Part shown: positions 1 to 10,660 of the stretch, piece by piece | Layout: each line of letters begins with the position of its first letter | How positions within the stretch are numbered: position 1 is the first letter of the stretch | Assembly: GCA_014529385.2 (NCBI GenBank) | Contig: CM043960.1 | Coordinates: 120,664,543-120,728,542, forward strand | DNA: 64,000 nucleotides | Reading direction: 5' to 3' | Source of the DNA: Adiantum capillus-veneris | Lineage: Eukaryota; Streptophyta; Polypodiopsida; Polypodiales; Pteridaceae | The notes under the pieces: generated by a model | Databases searched by the model: none | Seen by the model: only the letters and a program-made list of their open reading frames with translations | What the model was told of the DNA's origin: nothing | Translations under genes and position numbers: made by a program

Positions 1-1190
1 TAGCAGCTCTTCGTCATAGATATGCTTCTACTCTTTCCTTTTGGAATTGGGAGGATAATTTATAATATCAATGAGGCAAAGGGGCCATGAAGAGCCATAC
101 ATAGCGAGTATAGAGTCCAAATAAAAAAACAAATCCACTACAAAGGTAGTGTTATAAGGTATATTCCTACTTCTTCAAGTGACGAATTGGATTATGGGGA
201 CATGCTAACATGGGAGAGTCTGAGAGTTCCTTGGGATAAAGAAATATGGCGCCAACGTTTTCTTAGTGTCTTGATAATTCATTAGTGTGGGTCATTCTCA
301 TATTGATAATTTTACTCATTAGAATGGCAAGGAAGTTCAAATGGGTATGGGATGACATAGAGCACTTTTTAGTAGGTAGGCTCTTTTCAAGTTGATATCC
401 CTATTGGCAAAGGTAAATATTCTCCATAATTAGTCTTCTTATGTTTCACACTGAACTATAGTGCACAAGGCACAACAGGTATGGGTACCTATTGTGCACA
501 ATCAACAATCAACAAAGAGGCCCCTTATAATTCTCATTTACTCCCCAATTTTGTCATACTGTGATTTTTCTTCGTTCTTTGACAGGTTTAGGTCAATTGC
601 CATTCACTATCTTTAAGCTCCTTAGCTCTTTGGATATATGATTGCAAACGAAAGGCAAGATAGAGTCCCTCCATTTTTTAGATCGATACACTTTCTCGAA
701 CTAAGCAATTTGCTCAAATACTCTAGATTACTTGCACAATCATATAATTTTTTAGCGGGTTGTTGATTTGGTTTGAAGCATTGTAGTCATTTGTCAACAA
801 TTCTCGTTATAGATGGAGGAGTGCAAGCCGAAACGGCTTGATGACTATCAAGATTTAGAAAATTTTCAAATGCAACGCATTTCAATGTACCAACTTCCGA
901 GCTCAACATGGCCCATTTGAGGGTTTTAAGATAGAAGGTTGGTATACCCATTTGAATACCTTTATATTGAAGAGACCTTCTAACTGCAACCTGTTTTCAA
1001 TGAAGAGATTTTATAGAACGATAAGCGCTATGTCAAGTTCCGACCTTGCTAGTAAACTCCTGTATAGTTGCGGTTTGAACCACCAAAGGTCCATAATCCT
1101 TTGCATGATCCGCACCTACTTGATGGGTTGAACCTCACAAGGTGCTCACAACCTTAATTGGAGTGCGGAGCTCATGGAGTAAATTATCTG
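1..1190. other. Upstream stretch without recognisable gene
   Basis: No long open frame, no LTR ends and no family motif could be recognised on either strand. The text is AT-rich and of low coding quality. It may be old degraded transposon sequence or distal promoter of the chaperone gene that follows. Confidence 0.4.
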
Positions 1191-1195
1191 GGTGT

Positions 1196-1206
1196 TTCTG
1201 GAAGAA
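1196..1206 (+). promoter_or_regulatory. Partial heat-shock element
   Basis: TTCtgGAA is followed directly by GAAGG, giving two correctly spaced alternating units plus an imperfect third. It lies about 45 bp upstream of a perfect element, so the two may act as a pair. The match is short and could be chance on its own. Confidence 0.4.
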
Positions 1207-1250
1207 GGTTTGTTTGAAAGGAATGCGTGTGAATTTTGAAGCCCTCCGAG

Positions 1251-1263
1251 TTCTGGAATGTTC
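1251..1263 (+). promoter_or_regulatory. Heat-shock element (perfect three-unit HSE)
   Basis: The sequence TTCtgGAAtgTTC is an exact nTTCnnGAAnnTTCn array, the binding site for trimeric heat-shock factors. It lies 330 bp before the ATG and about 110 bp before the presumed 5' UTR splice donor, where a core promoter would be expected. Position in front of an Hsp70-superfamily gene supports a real regulatory role. No convincing TATA box was seen; a CT-rich patch follows at about 1341-1358. Confidence 0.7.
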
Positions 1264-1370
1264 TACGATGTGCTAGAGTTCCGCTCTTCCAAACCCTTCA
1301 CTGCCTGCTTCTGAGGTCTGCCTGGAACTGTACGATTTTCTTCCCTCCTCTCTCTCTCGCTGCTACACGG

Positions 1371-1486
1371 GTACGTTTCCCCTCTTCCACACTGTTAACT
1401 GCCTTCCTGCAGAACTAGAAACGATTTGTTTTGCGCGCGTCGAACCCTAACCTTTTCATTTCACCTCTCTTTTGGTTTGATTGCAG
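1371..1486 (+). other. Probable 5' UTR intron of the Hsp110-class gene
   Basis: A strong donor (GTACGT at 1371) and an acceptor with a pyrimidine-rich run ending TTGATTGCAG at 1486 bracket 116 bp between the putative transcription start region and the ATG at 1593. This is inferred from splice signals only. The transcription start is placed loosely at 1270-1365. Confidence 0.5.
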
Positions 1487-1592
1487 GTGCTTTACGTTCC
1501 TGAAGTTCTCCATTGCTGTATCGAGTTTGGCCAAGAACCCTAGCTTCTGACAAAGTTTCTTTCTTCTTCTTGTTGCTTGGCCAGTGGCAGCC

Positions 1593-4500
1593 ATGAGTGT
1601 CGTGGGCCTTGATGTTGGTAATGAGAACTGCATTGTGGCAGTCGCCCGGCAGCGTGGGATTGACGTGGTGCTGAATGATGAGTCCAAGCGTGAGACCCCT
1701 GCCCTTGTTTCCTTTAATGACAAGCAGCGCTTTATCGGAACAGCAGCATCTGCTGGCCTCACTATGACGCCCAAAAACACTGTTGCACAGATCAAGCGCT
1801 TGCTTGGGAGAAAATTTAACGATCCTGAGGTACAGCAGGATTTGCAGCTCTTGCCTTTCAAGGTCACAGAAGGGCCGGATGGCTATCCCCTTATACATGT
1901 GCAGTATCTTGGTGAGAGCAGATCCTTCACCCCTACACAGATTTTGGGCATGATCATGTCCAACCTTAAGAGCATTGCAGAGAAGAATCTGCAAACACAT
2001 GTTGCTGATTGTGTGATTGGAATTCCTGTCTTTTTCACTGAGATTCAGCGTCGGGCTTTGCTGGATGCAGCTGCAATTGCAGGCCTTCGCCCTCTTCGTT
2101 TAATGCATGAGACGACTGCCACTGCCCTGGCATATGGAATATACAAGACTGATTTGCCTGAGACTGACCCAATTAATGTGGTTTTTGTGGATGTCGGTCA
2201 TGCTGCCATGCAGATTTGTGTGGTTGCATTCAGAAAGGGCCAGTTGAAGGTTTTAGCACATGCCTTTGATCGGTCTCTGGGTGGTAGAGACTTTGATGAG
2301 GTACTCTTTCAATACTTCTGTGGAAAGTTTAAGGAGGAATATAAAATTGATGTGCCCTCTAATTCTAGAGCTTGTCAAAGGCTGAGGTCGGCCTGTGAGA
2401 AGATGAAGAAGGTTCTGAGTGCAAATGCCGAAGCCCCTCTTAACATAGAATGTCTGATGGATGAGAAAGATGTGAGGGGCTTTATGAAACGGGAGGACTT
2501 TGAGAAGCTGGCACAACCAATGCTGGAGCGGGTGAGAGCACTTTGTGAGAGAGCGCTTGCAGAAGGCAATATTCCCACCGATAAGCTATATTCTGTTGAA
2601 GTCGTAGGATCGGGATCGCGTGTGCCATCAGTTCTGAAAATTTTGACTAGTGTGTTCAAAAAGGAGCCCAGCAGAACTATGAATGCAAGTGAATGCATTG
2701 CCCGTGGTTGTGCATTACAGTGTGCCATGTTAAGCCCAACTTTCAGAGTTCGAGATTTTGAGGTATCCTTCTTAGTTTTTGCAGGGTTTGCTGATTGTCA
2801 GCTTTTTTAATTCATCTATCAATGCTACTCGGTGGCGTTATTCAATTACTATGTCTGTCAATGTCTTGTTTACTTACAGGTCCAAGATGCGTTCCCCTTC
2901 AGTATTTGCCTTGCATGGAAAGGTGCAGCCCCGGAGTCTGAGGAAGGAGGTTTTACTGGGGAGGCATCATGTTCCAGTGTAGTGTTTCCCAAGGGAAATC
3001 CAGTGCCAAGCACAAAGATGCTTACCTTCTACCGAGCAGGGACTTTCCAGGTGGATGCATTATATGCAGATATGCAGGATTTGCCTCCTGGCACCCCTCA
3101 GAAAATAAATACAGTCACTGTAAGCAGCATATTTGGCATCACTGCCGTTTCTATTCTGAATGTAGTAACATGACAAACCAAACATGACCGTGTCCTCGTT
3201 TTTTCTGTAGATTGGTCCATTCAAGCCGACAAAAGCAGAGAAGGCTAAAATAAAAGTGAAGATTCGCTTGAATCTGCATGGAATTGTGTCTGTTGAATCA
3301 GCCACGGTAAGGAAAGAAGTGAAAGTTTTCCTTGGTAAGACTTCTCTGTAATTGTGGTAAGAAACAAATGCATGGAGTTTGATTATCGAGCAGATGATTG
3401 AAGAGGAGGAAGTGGAGATACCAGTTTCTTCCAAGGTGGAGGGAGGCCCTTCAGCTATGGAGGTTGAAGGTAATCAAGCCCCTAAGGTCCCTGACTTGAA
3501 TGATCCAAGTGTGGACACTGGTGAAAACAATGCTGCTGATTCTAATGGAATGGATAACGATGAGCCTGCTGTCGATGTGAAGCCTGTAGAAACAGAGGCG
3601 TCAAAGGTTAGTTCATGTCTTGATTTTAAAAAAACTGCTTGAATTAATCTTTCAATTCCAGTGATGCTACTATTTGAGTACCATTGTCAGTATGACCTGT
3701 CTAGTCACTGCATTAAGCAAGCTTAAAGAGTAAAGTTTTTCCAGATCTGTATCGCTTGTGATGTGACTTTAATTTGTCGGTTCTGGTACTTAAATCCCTT
3801 ATCATTTATTGTGGCAGAAAGATGCCTCCAAGAAGAAGAAAAGTAAAAGAAAGGATGTCCTAGTAAAAGAAAGTCCTTTTGGAGCTCTGCCTCAAGGTGA
3901 CCTGCAAAAAGCGGTAGAACAAGAGTATGAGATGGCCCTGCAAGATCGTGTGATGGAAGAGACGAAGGATAAAAAGAATGCTGTGGAGGCCTACGTCTAT
4001 GACATGCGAAACAAGGTGTCAATCTGAATTTTATGGATGCATGCCAGTTTTAGGAGCATGGCTGGTTTATTTCCTGGATGATGAATAGTAGTAGCGCAGA
4101 TAGGTTGCTCTTATTGGTATGATCTGTGCAGTCCGCTCTAACAAGGTTCTGATGCTGATCCTTCTTGCAGATGTACGAAAAATATCGAGAGTATGCCACC
4201 GATGCAGAAAGGGAGGATTTGGCTGCAAGACTGCAAGAGACGGAGGACTGGTTGTATGAGGATGGAGAGGATGAGACAAAGGGTGTTTATGTGGCTAAAT
4301 TGGCAGATCTTAAGAAGGTTGGTGTTACTGTCATAAATATCTGGTATAGACCCTATGGCTGGCAGTTTTTTTTTCTCAAATGACACTTTGACGTGCACTA
4401 TCAGCTTGGAGATCCCATTGAAGAAAGATTCAAGGAGGAGGAAGCGCGAGGACCTTGTGTGGAGCAATTGCTTTACTGCATTAACAGTTTTCGGGAAGCT

Positions 4501-5791
4501 GCTATTTCAAAAGATGCGAAATTTGATCACATTGATCCATCCGAGAAAGAAAAAGTATGACACGTGTCCTTATAAATGGCTCACAAGTTATGTTACACCT
4601 GGAATGTGGGTTGATTGTTATTGATGCATTGTGTGCGCAGGTAGTGGTGGAATGTAACACAGCTGAAGAGTGGTTAAAGGAAAAGAGATCGCAGCAAGAA
4701 CACCTTCCGAGATCAGCAAATCCTGCACTTTTATCTTCAGATGTCAAGAAAAAAATGGAGGCTCTTGATCGGTGAGTTCCAATTTCTATGCTTTGTGTGA
4801 GTTCTTTAGATTCTCACCACATCAAACACCACTGAACTGGGAAGCTGGAACCAAGGCCACTGTGGCTGCCGCCACGCCAGCCATGTCGTTGTCGTGGGTG
4901 GAATTTATGTTGCCCACACATGCACAGGTCTGGAAGTTTCTCAATGCATAACCATGGACACATGTAGGGGTGAGTTATGATCCAATGATAAGGGTGTGCC
5001 CAGAATGCAGAGGATTTGTAGCAAGAGCCTTCATGTTAAAGGACGGAGAAAATTTTTCTCCTCAACTTCTTAGTTCTCTGTGCATCTGAGTCCACTTACA
5101 CTGCATGCACAGTATATGAGAGAACGAGCAAGACATTCTCCTTAAGAATGCCTGAAGAGGTATATATAGACAAGGCGGGGAGAGGGAGAGGGAGGGATGT
5201 TTGCTGGCTAAAAAGGGCCTTTCGTGTATTTTTACTGGCTAAAATTCATTTCTCTCTAGTTAGGAAAAATGTTTTCGGTGGAGTCTGGTGAGGGACTCTC
5301 CGCCTACACGTCCCTCACATACCTCGTTAAGCTTAACACGCAATCTAAATTTCATGTGCACATTATTTACGTTGATCAGTGGAAAGCTCTCATTGATTAC
5401 ATGTTACAGTCTCCACTGAAAATATAGAATACTTCACTGGCATATTCTTGTAATACATTCAAATTTTTGTGCCATTTTTGTTGTTTTTTAGGGTGGACCT
5501 GTAGGTGCCGTTCCAAGACACTTTACTGTTTTCCTCCTTGATGGTTTGTATTGATATCATGTGCTTAATTTTGTCTATTCAAATTGTTGCAGGTTTTGTA
5601 AGCCAATTATGACCAAGGCCCGCCCTGCACCTCCTAAGCCAGCTTCCCCTCCTCCAAGCAAAGGAGCACCCAACAAGGAGTCTGAGGGTTCGGCAAATGG
5701 TACGGCTACAGAAAATGGGGATGCCCAAGCCACAGAGCCCATGGATGCGGATAGCACAAATCCCGAGGGAGAGAGAATGCAGACAGATTGA
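1593..5791 (+). CDS. Hsp110/SSE-type heat shock 70 kDa protein (HSP70-14/15-like), 9 coding exons
   Basis: Cytosolic Hsp110-class member of the Hsp70 superfamily. Family knowledge: it acts as nucleotide-exchange factor for Hsp70 and as a holdase. Exons by splice signals and family alignment: 1593-2762, 2880-3119, 3211-3306, 3394-3606, 3818-4015, 4171-4317, 4405-4554, 4641-4771, 5593-5791; together 2544 nt, 847 aa, near the roughly 830 aa usual in plants. All introns are phase 0 except the last (phase 2). Exon 1 (residues 1-390) holds the whole ATPase domain: phosphate-1 GLDVGNENC (5-13), degenerate phosphate-2 VDVGHAAMQ (199-207) and adenosine motif VGSGSRVPS (338-346). Residues 391-502 are the substrate-binding beta domain, 503-600 an acidic/lysine-rich loop as in Hsp110, and 600-780 the helical lid with conserved MALQDRVMEETKD and EDWLYEDGEDETKG. 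The tail is Pro/Ala-rich and lacks EEVD. An in-frame GTG lies at 1584; the ATG at 1593 gives the family N-terminus MSVVGLDVGN. Exon 7's acceptor (ATCAG at 4404) is weak but keeps frame. Confidence 0.93.
4772..5592 (+). other. Intron 8 of the Hsp110-class gene (821 bp)
   Basis: Donor GTGAGT splits an Arg codon and acceptor TTGTTGCAG rejoins it to a codon run reading FCKPIMTK, the family-conserved continuation. It is far longer than the other introns (80-211 bp). No open frame, LTR end or poly-A insertion was recognised inside it. Confidence 0.85.
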
Positions 5792-6244
5792 ATTGCTTGC
5801 TTTCCTATATTACACTTGAAGCATTTTTGTCTCCAGCCCTTGAAATTCGGGAAACTAGGAGAAGTTACGCATCTAAGTGCATTTGTCTAATCTAAACAGC
5901 GGCAGCTTGTGCGGGATTGTGTTCTCTTTATAGTGGGAATTGGTATTTGTAAACGTGATTAGTTTTTTTATTTGAGGAGGGAGTTTCTAACATATGTTCC
6001 GTATATGTGTGCATCTTGCCAGTTGGTTTTATAGGGTGATGTTTGTAACCTCATCCGGAAGCATAAATATCGTTTCGGCAGCTCGTGGACTTCTACTGTT
6101 ATCATTTGATTCAAGACCTGCTTAGAATTGCTGAAATGTATAAGCTTTCCTTTTTAGCAAGCTTACTGAATGCTGTAATGCTGTATGATGATTATTATTA
6201 ATTGCATGTTTTATACAGCTCAATTGAATGTTAGTCCAGCTGAT
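5792..6244 (+). other. 3' UTR and downstream flank of the Hsp110-class gene
   Basis: The stop codon TGA ends at 5791. T-rich text with TTTGTAA at about 5947 and AAATAT near 6065 would suit plant near-upstream polyadenylation elements. The cleavage site cannot be fixed without transcript data. No other gene was recognised. Confidence 0.4.
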
Positions 6245-6269
6245 CCCCCCCCCCCCCCCCCCCCCCCCC
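6245..6269. repeat. Poly-C homopolymer (25 bp)
   Basis: An uninterrupted run of C directly after TGAT. A second run of 15 C occurs at 6470-6484. Both are typical slippage tracts, and their exact lengths may be affected by sequencing error. Confidence 0.9.
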
Positions 6270-6284
6270 AAACCACCACAACAA

Positions 6285-7049
6285 TTACATTCGTAGATGC
6301 ATCCATCCTTTCCCCTGGAGATATTTGGTAAATGCCATTCTCTTGCATTTACCGTTTGGTCTGGCGCTTGGTCTGCTTGGTCTGGCATTCGTATGCTGTT
6401 TCATTTTCATTTGTCTTCAAAAGTGGGTCATTTTGATGTTTCTTAGTTTCTTGTTTTATGCCACCCCCACCCCCCCCCCCCCCCTGCGGGATTTGTCTTG
6501 GTTGGTCTTATGCTGGTCTAAGTGGTTCTGTTTGTGTCTTGTTCCATTGTTCTCTAGTTTGCTGGCATGTTCCAAAATGAACATATGCAACATTGTTATC
6601 TTGTTGACTCCTGTGCTATTAGTACACATACTCCAAGATCCATCTTTCCTTCGCATTAGAGTGAAGAGTTAACCTTTTCTCTGATAATCATTTGGCCTGA
6701 ATTTTTCTCTTGCTGTGCTGCGGTGACACTCAAGTTGGGCTTATTTGAAATAATATACGGACTGCTAGAGAAATCAGAGCTGTTTTTATCTGTGTCGGGC
6801 ATATGTCGGTAAGAATCTGGTTCTTGTAGGGGTCTCTTGTAGGGGTCATACAAAATATTCCACTCATCAAGAGAGATTTTGTAAAACCTTGTAGATTTCG
6901 TTTGAAGGCAGCTTGTTGACATCGTCTTGTAGATTAGAAAGTTTTTCCCTTCTTGGTCCTTAGCATATCCTCGTTTGTACAATCAATTGAAGATTCCATG
7001 ACTTGACTTGGAATTTTGTACTCTTAAGGTTTCTAAGTCCCTTTTAATA
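6285..7049. other. Intergenic stretch without recognisable gene
   Basis: Apart from the second poly-C tract, a 108-codon open frame on the minus strand (6656-6982) is the longest. It shows no motif I recognise. A short direct repeat with CTTGTAGGGGTC units occurs near 6823-6848. Nothing here can be called a gene. Confidence 0.35.
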
Positions 7050-7054
7050 GATGA

Positions 7055-7305
7055 TGTGAGTGCGCGAATGTGGTGCGTGTGCGGAGAGTGAGAAGGAGAG
7101 AGAGGGAGACAGAGAGCAGGACATAGGATGTGGGTGGAGCTCCCAAATCTCACTGTGTGACCACCATGTGAGAATGTGAGTGAGAGCTCCTTATTCTTTA
7201 TACATTCTTTGTGTGTATAAAGAATAAGGAGATGAATGTGGATAGTCGGACACTGACCGGCGGACACGGGCAAAGCACGGTGAGGCACACTGTCTTTACC
7301 TAACA
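7055..7305 (-). repeat. Element F 3' LTR (251 bp)
   Basis: On the plus strand it starts TGTGAGTGCGCG and ends CTTTACCTAACA, and it aligns along its length with 9912-10153. It contains a perfect 17-bp inverted repeat (7187-7203 with 7215-7231) around an 11-nt loop, and a purine-rich stretch AGAAGGAGAGAGAGGGAG. Confidence 0.9.
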
Positions 7306-7624
7306 TTCTCCCACTGAAGGCTGCGTGTCGATAAGTGGTAAGAAGATTAGCCTACAATTAGTATATACAAGAGGTGAGAGAAGACGGCTCTCAACCTATG
7401 TCCACTGGCTCACTTTGTAATCGTTCGTGTAGATGCAACATGCATACCACTACGGCTAGAGCTACGATGACACTCCTGATGGAGGTATCGAGTGACGACT
7501 TGCATGGTTCCACAATGCACAATGCCAGTGTCAGTCATCGCACGACTCAATCATCGCATGATTGAGAACTCCCATTGCAAATGCACCAATTGCATAAGCA
7601 AGATCAAGTCTCGAAACCAAAAGG
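7306..7624 (-). other. Element F 3' non-coding interior with polypurine tract
   Basis: Immediately inside the LTR the minus strand reads AGTGGGAGAATG, a plausible polypurine tract for plus-strand priming. The rest has no recognisable coding content. Confidence 0.6.
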
Positions 7625-8092
7625 TCAGACATGGGAGATCCGAAAGCCAACGAAACATGCACTATGTGCTAATTTATCTCTGTCAGCAAGCTCAGTGCCA
7701 TATGCATCCTCATCAGGAACCACCTGACTATGTATTACTATGTCAGTGCCATATGCATCCTCATCAGGAACCACCTGACTATGCATTACTATGTCAGTAT
7801 CCTCTGGCAAAGGCATATTTGTTGAGAATGACTGCAAAACCGAAAAATCAGCACCACTGCAATCACACACAGTTGTCTGAAGGACACTGTCGCCCTCAAA
7901 CGTATTAGATACATTATAGAACAATGCATCGGTCTCTGGCTCAACTAATGTCACCTCAACTGATGACTTGACAAAGTTGTGCATTCCCAGAGATATCATT
8001 GTCTGTGTGAATGTCACCACAAGACAAATGCACAACATGCTCTCCATGCAGCACATCCGCAAAAGAGACGTCTCGTCTCTCGCTCCAAACAT
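7625..8092 (-). pseudogene. Element F open frame downstream of protease, unassigned
   Basis: A 155-codon frame on the element's sense strand, following the gag-protease frame after a short gap. No pre-integrase H/C pairs, integrase DDE or reverse-transcriptase box could be recognised. It contains an in-frame duplication of 17 residues (units ending HSQVVPDEDAYG) encoded by the 51-bp tandem repeat at 7693-7794. It may be a remnant of pol after a large deletion or non-coding sequence that happens to stay open. Confidence 0.35.
7693..7794. repeat. 51-bp tandem duplication
   Basis: Units at 7693-7743 and 7744-7794 both begin CAGTGCCATATGC and differ by one visible base (GTATTAC versus GCATTAC). 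The period is a multiple of three, so the minus-strand frame is kept. The near identity suggests a recent slippage event relative to the LTR divergence. Confidence 0.9.
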
Positions 8093-8145
8093 GGCTGCAA
8101 ATACACAGAGACTACACCACTTCGTGTGTCAAAAATATGCAAAGG

Positions 8146-8736
8146 TTATACCAGACCACTTCTAGCACCTCTGGCTATCACCAGTGATCTGCTATACATC
8201 TGAAATGACCGCTCTCCAAGCAGTACACAATGTCCACTACTCTGCAACAACTGACGCACTGAAATGAGACTCTGACTGAGTCCTAGTACATTACGTACAT
8301 CTCGTAGCGTAAGCAATGCACCGTTAGGTAAGGACATACATACATCTCCAGCACCCTCTATGTCGTATGCTGAACCATCAGCAAACTGCACACAACCAAG
8401 TCTCCCACTAGAGAAAGAGCAAAACAAATCACGACGTGACGTTACGTGAAAAACTGCATGCTCGTCTAGTAGAAAACTCATAGACAATGTGCTATCCCAA
8501 GACACAAAGTAGTCTGAAGGCAAGCTTAACTCAAAAGTGACATGTCTATCACATACATACTCTCTAGCATCTGTCCTCATAGTAGCACTATGCATTTGCC
8601 TCTTTCGCTGCTTCATACGCTTGAAGCAACGGTGCCTAATATGCCCATCATGGCCGCAGTGCCAACATGCCAGTTGATCGTGAACGAGAACCCCCTCTAA
8701 CCCGAAGCGTCTCCATGCCAAATCTATGGCAAACAA
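8146..8736 (-). pseudogene. Element F gag C-terminus and copia-type protease (inactive)
   Basis: A CCHC knuckle, CWHCGHDGHIRHRC, marks the end of gag nucleocapsid. It is followed by a copia protease fold: FHVTSRRDLF, the loop reading VQFADGSAYDIEGAGDV, and LRDVRNVLGLSQSLISVRQL, all standard landmarks of copia retropepsins. The catalytic D-S-G is not kept; the equivalent place reads LDEHAVFHVT, so the enzyme would be dead. The upstream gag matrix/capsid portion (8737-9890) is not openly readable. Substrate in an active element would be the Gag-Pol polyprotein. Confidence 0.75.
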
Positions 8737-8749
8737 TGCTCGAGATCAC

Positions 8750-9897
8750 CCGAGAGCAAACCACTGTCTCAAGCAAAGAAGGATACACAACTTCTCACTC
8801 TTGCGAGAGTGGATACAAAAACACAAAACTGTGTCCAAACTGACAAAACCTCTCAAAGTGAGAGTAAACACTTGATCACAAACTATGGCGAGAATCTGGA
8901 AAAAATCCGGTAGAGTTCTCCCTGAAAACTGAGCAAACAAAAACTCAAGTACAATTTCTATCATAAACCATAACACTACTCAATGTCAATGAGTAGAAAT
9001 GCCAAAATGGTTCCACATTTTCACATACAATGGCAATCCGCACTCAACGTACATCAACGGAGTGGCCGCGCATAAGCAAGCGCCAAAAGATTTACGATCC
9101 GGAAACTTGATCAATGCGAAAACAATGCCTCAAGAGAGCTCACCGGCACTTGAAAGTGCTCGCCAAAATACATATATAATGGGCATTAACTATGCACCAT
9201 AACCATATGCAAACCATCCGCAAATACCATGAATCCAAGCACAAAATCACTGCCAAAGTATCCTGTGAAAACCAGTGAAAGAAGCTCCACCTGTGTGCTC
9301 CAAAAAACTGCGTCTCTCAAGAGACCGCTTCGATGGTGTGTAAACGCCTCCGTACTTCGTTGCCCAAGTCTACCAAAAAACCCTCAAACCACAAGCTTAA
9401 CACAAGCTGCAATTGCATCTTAACCTCAGAATTTATGCATTCAACTTCAAACATCTCCCGTGCTTCCAAAAGTGCATCAAACTCGCACACAATGCGACAA
9501 CAGAAAATCTAGAATTTCTGTATACAGTCAGTCTGAGCTGAATATCAGCAAAACGGTGAGGAATTTGCAAAAAGTTTCTTCTGCAAAGTTGTAGACCACG
9601 TCGGAACGGATGGGACATGGCGGTCAGAATTCTCAGATCTGCATTCTACAAGGAGAAAATGAATCTGAAAACAGTGCTGCTGCGCACACAGTTTTAGGGC
9701 AACACCTTCACTTACACACAGTCTTCCACACTCCTTTCTGAGCTTCCACAAGAGCATACATCACTCTCAAATGAGCTCACAAGCTCCCATTGCATTCTCA
9801 CAAAGTTTCCAAGCTTTCTTAATCTCTCCACCACCGAGAGCGAGCGAGCTATCGTCTCGAAGCTCTCAAAGCCGTCGTGCTCTCCGCGGTCGCCATA
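8750..9897 (-). other. Element F 5' interior, degraded gag/leader
   Basis: Between the protease frame and the primer-binding site there is no long sense frame. Short frames with no recognisable motif are all that remain. By position it should be leader plus gag. Confidence 0.45.
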
Positions 9898-9909
9898 GCT
9901 CTGATACCA
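9898..9909 (-). other. Element F primer-binding site (initiator Met-tRNA type)
   Basis: On the minus strand it reads TGGTATCAGAGC, the usual plant copia primer site, two bases inside the LTR. It fixes the element's orientation. Confidence 0.85.
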
Positions 9910-9911
9910 AT

Positions 9912-10153
9912 TGTGAGTGCGCGGATACGGTGCGTGTGCGGAGAGTGAGAAGGAGAGAGAGGGAGACAGAGAGCAGGACACAGGATGTGGGTGGAGCTCC
10001 CAAATCTCACTGTGTGAGCACCATGTGAGAATGTGAGTGAGAGCTCCTTATTCTTTGTATGTATAAAGAATAAGGAGATAAATGTGGGCAGCCGGACATT
10101 GGCCTCGGCGGACACGGGCAAAGCACGGTAAGGCACACCGCCTTTACTTAACA
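9912..10153 (-). repeat. Element F 5' LTR (242 bp)
   Basis: It pairs with 7055-7305. Its inverted repeat is reduced to 13-bp arms (10044-10056, 10065-10077) with an 8-nt spacer, because 12 bp present in the other LTR are missing here. Confidence 0.9.
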
Positions 10154-10158
10154 GATGA

Positions 10159-10590
10159 TATCTTTTGAAGATGTTGCCTAGGTTGAAAATTTTGGTCTTT
10201 CAAAGTTCTTATCACAGATTTTGTGTTGTTTTAATGCACAATTATGTTCTAGATTTTATTGATTTAAAACCAAAACAATACAGATTCTTTTGGGATCTAA
10301 TCTAAGCATAATCTTATAAATCAAGCCGCATTTTCAATCTCAATAAATGTAGCAATTTTTTCAAACCCTCCAAGGAGGATGTATTGTTAGCAAATTAGCG
10401 TTTGGTTTACTTGTTCTTGCATGGAGTACGATTGAGTTGGCCCTTGAACAACTCAAGCAGTTAGTGTTGTAGCATTGACTTTTTTTTGGTAGATGTGTAT
10501 GTCTTCTATGGATTGTACACATTGTATGACTTAGTTTTCCACTTTAGCCATATGTCGAGGAAAACTTTAGCCGTATTTCGATTAGCAACC
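10159..10590. other. Short intergenic stretch
   Basis: AT-rich and without motif or long frame. Nothing recognisable between element F and the LINE that follows. Confidence 0.4.
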
Positions 10591-10596
10591 CCTTGT

Positions 10597-10597
10597 T

Positions 10598-10656
<59 letters not shown>
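10597..10656. repeat. Compound (GT)n(GA)n microsatellite
   Basis: About 12 GT units run straight into about 18 GA units, just upstream of the truncated 5' end of LINE copy 1. Confidence 0.95.

Positions 10657-10660
<4 letters not shown>

Larger units (their letters stand above)
7055..10153 (-). mobile_element. Element F: non-autonomous Ty1/copia-type LTR retrotransposon
   Basis: Two LTRs (7055-7305 and 9912-10153) with TG..CA ends are flanked by the 5-bp duplication GATGA (7050-7054 and 10154-10158), which marks an intact insertion of 3099 bp. The reverse complement of a Met-tRNA primer site, GCTCTGATACCA, sits just left of the right LTR, and a reversed purine tract (TCTCCCACT) just right of the left LTR, so the element reads on the minus strand. 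The interior codes only for degraded gag-protease; no integrase, reverse transcriptase or RNase H was found, so it must have moved with borrowed enzymes or lost them by deletion. LTR mismatches are numerous (roughly 15 substitutions plus a 12-bp indel by eye), indicating an old insertion. Confidence 0.9.

Noticed and set aside
1236-1418. 60-codon frame upstream of the chaperone ATG as an upstream ORF
   Set aside because: It starts with a non-ATG codon, covers the presumed promoter and runs across the putative 5' UTR intron donor.
1415-2000. Minus-strand frames opposite Hsp110 exon 1
   Set aside because: They are shadows of the strongly coding plus strand and show no family motif.
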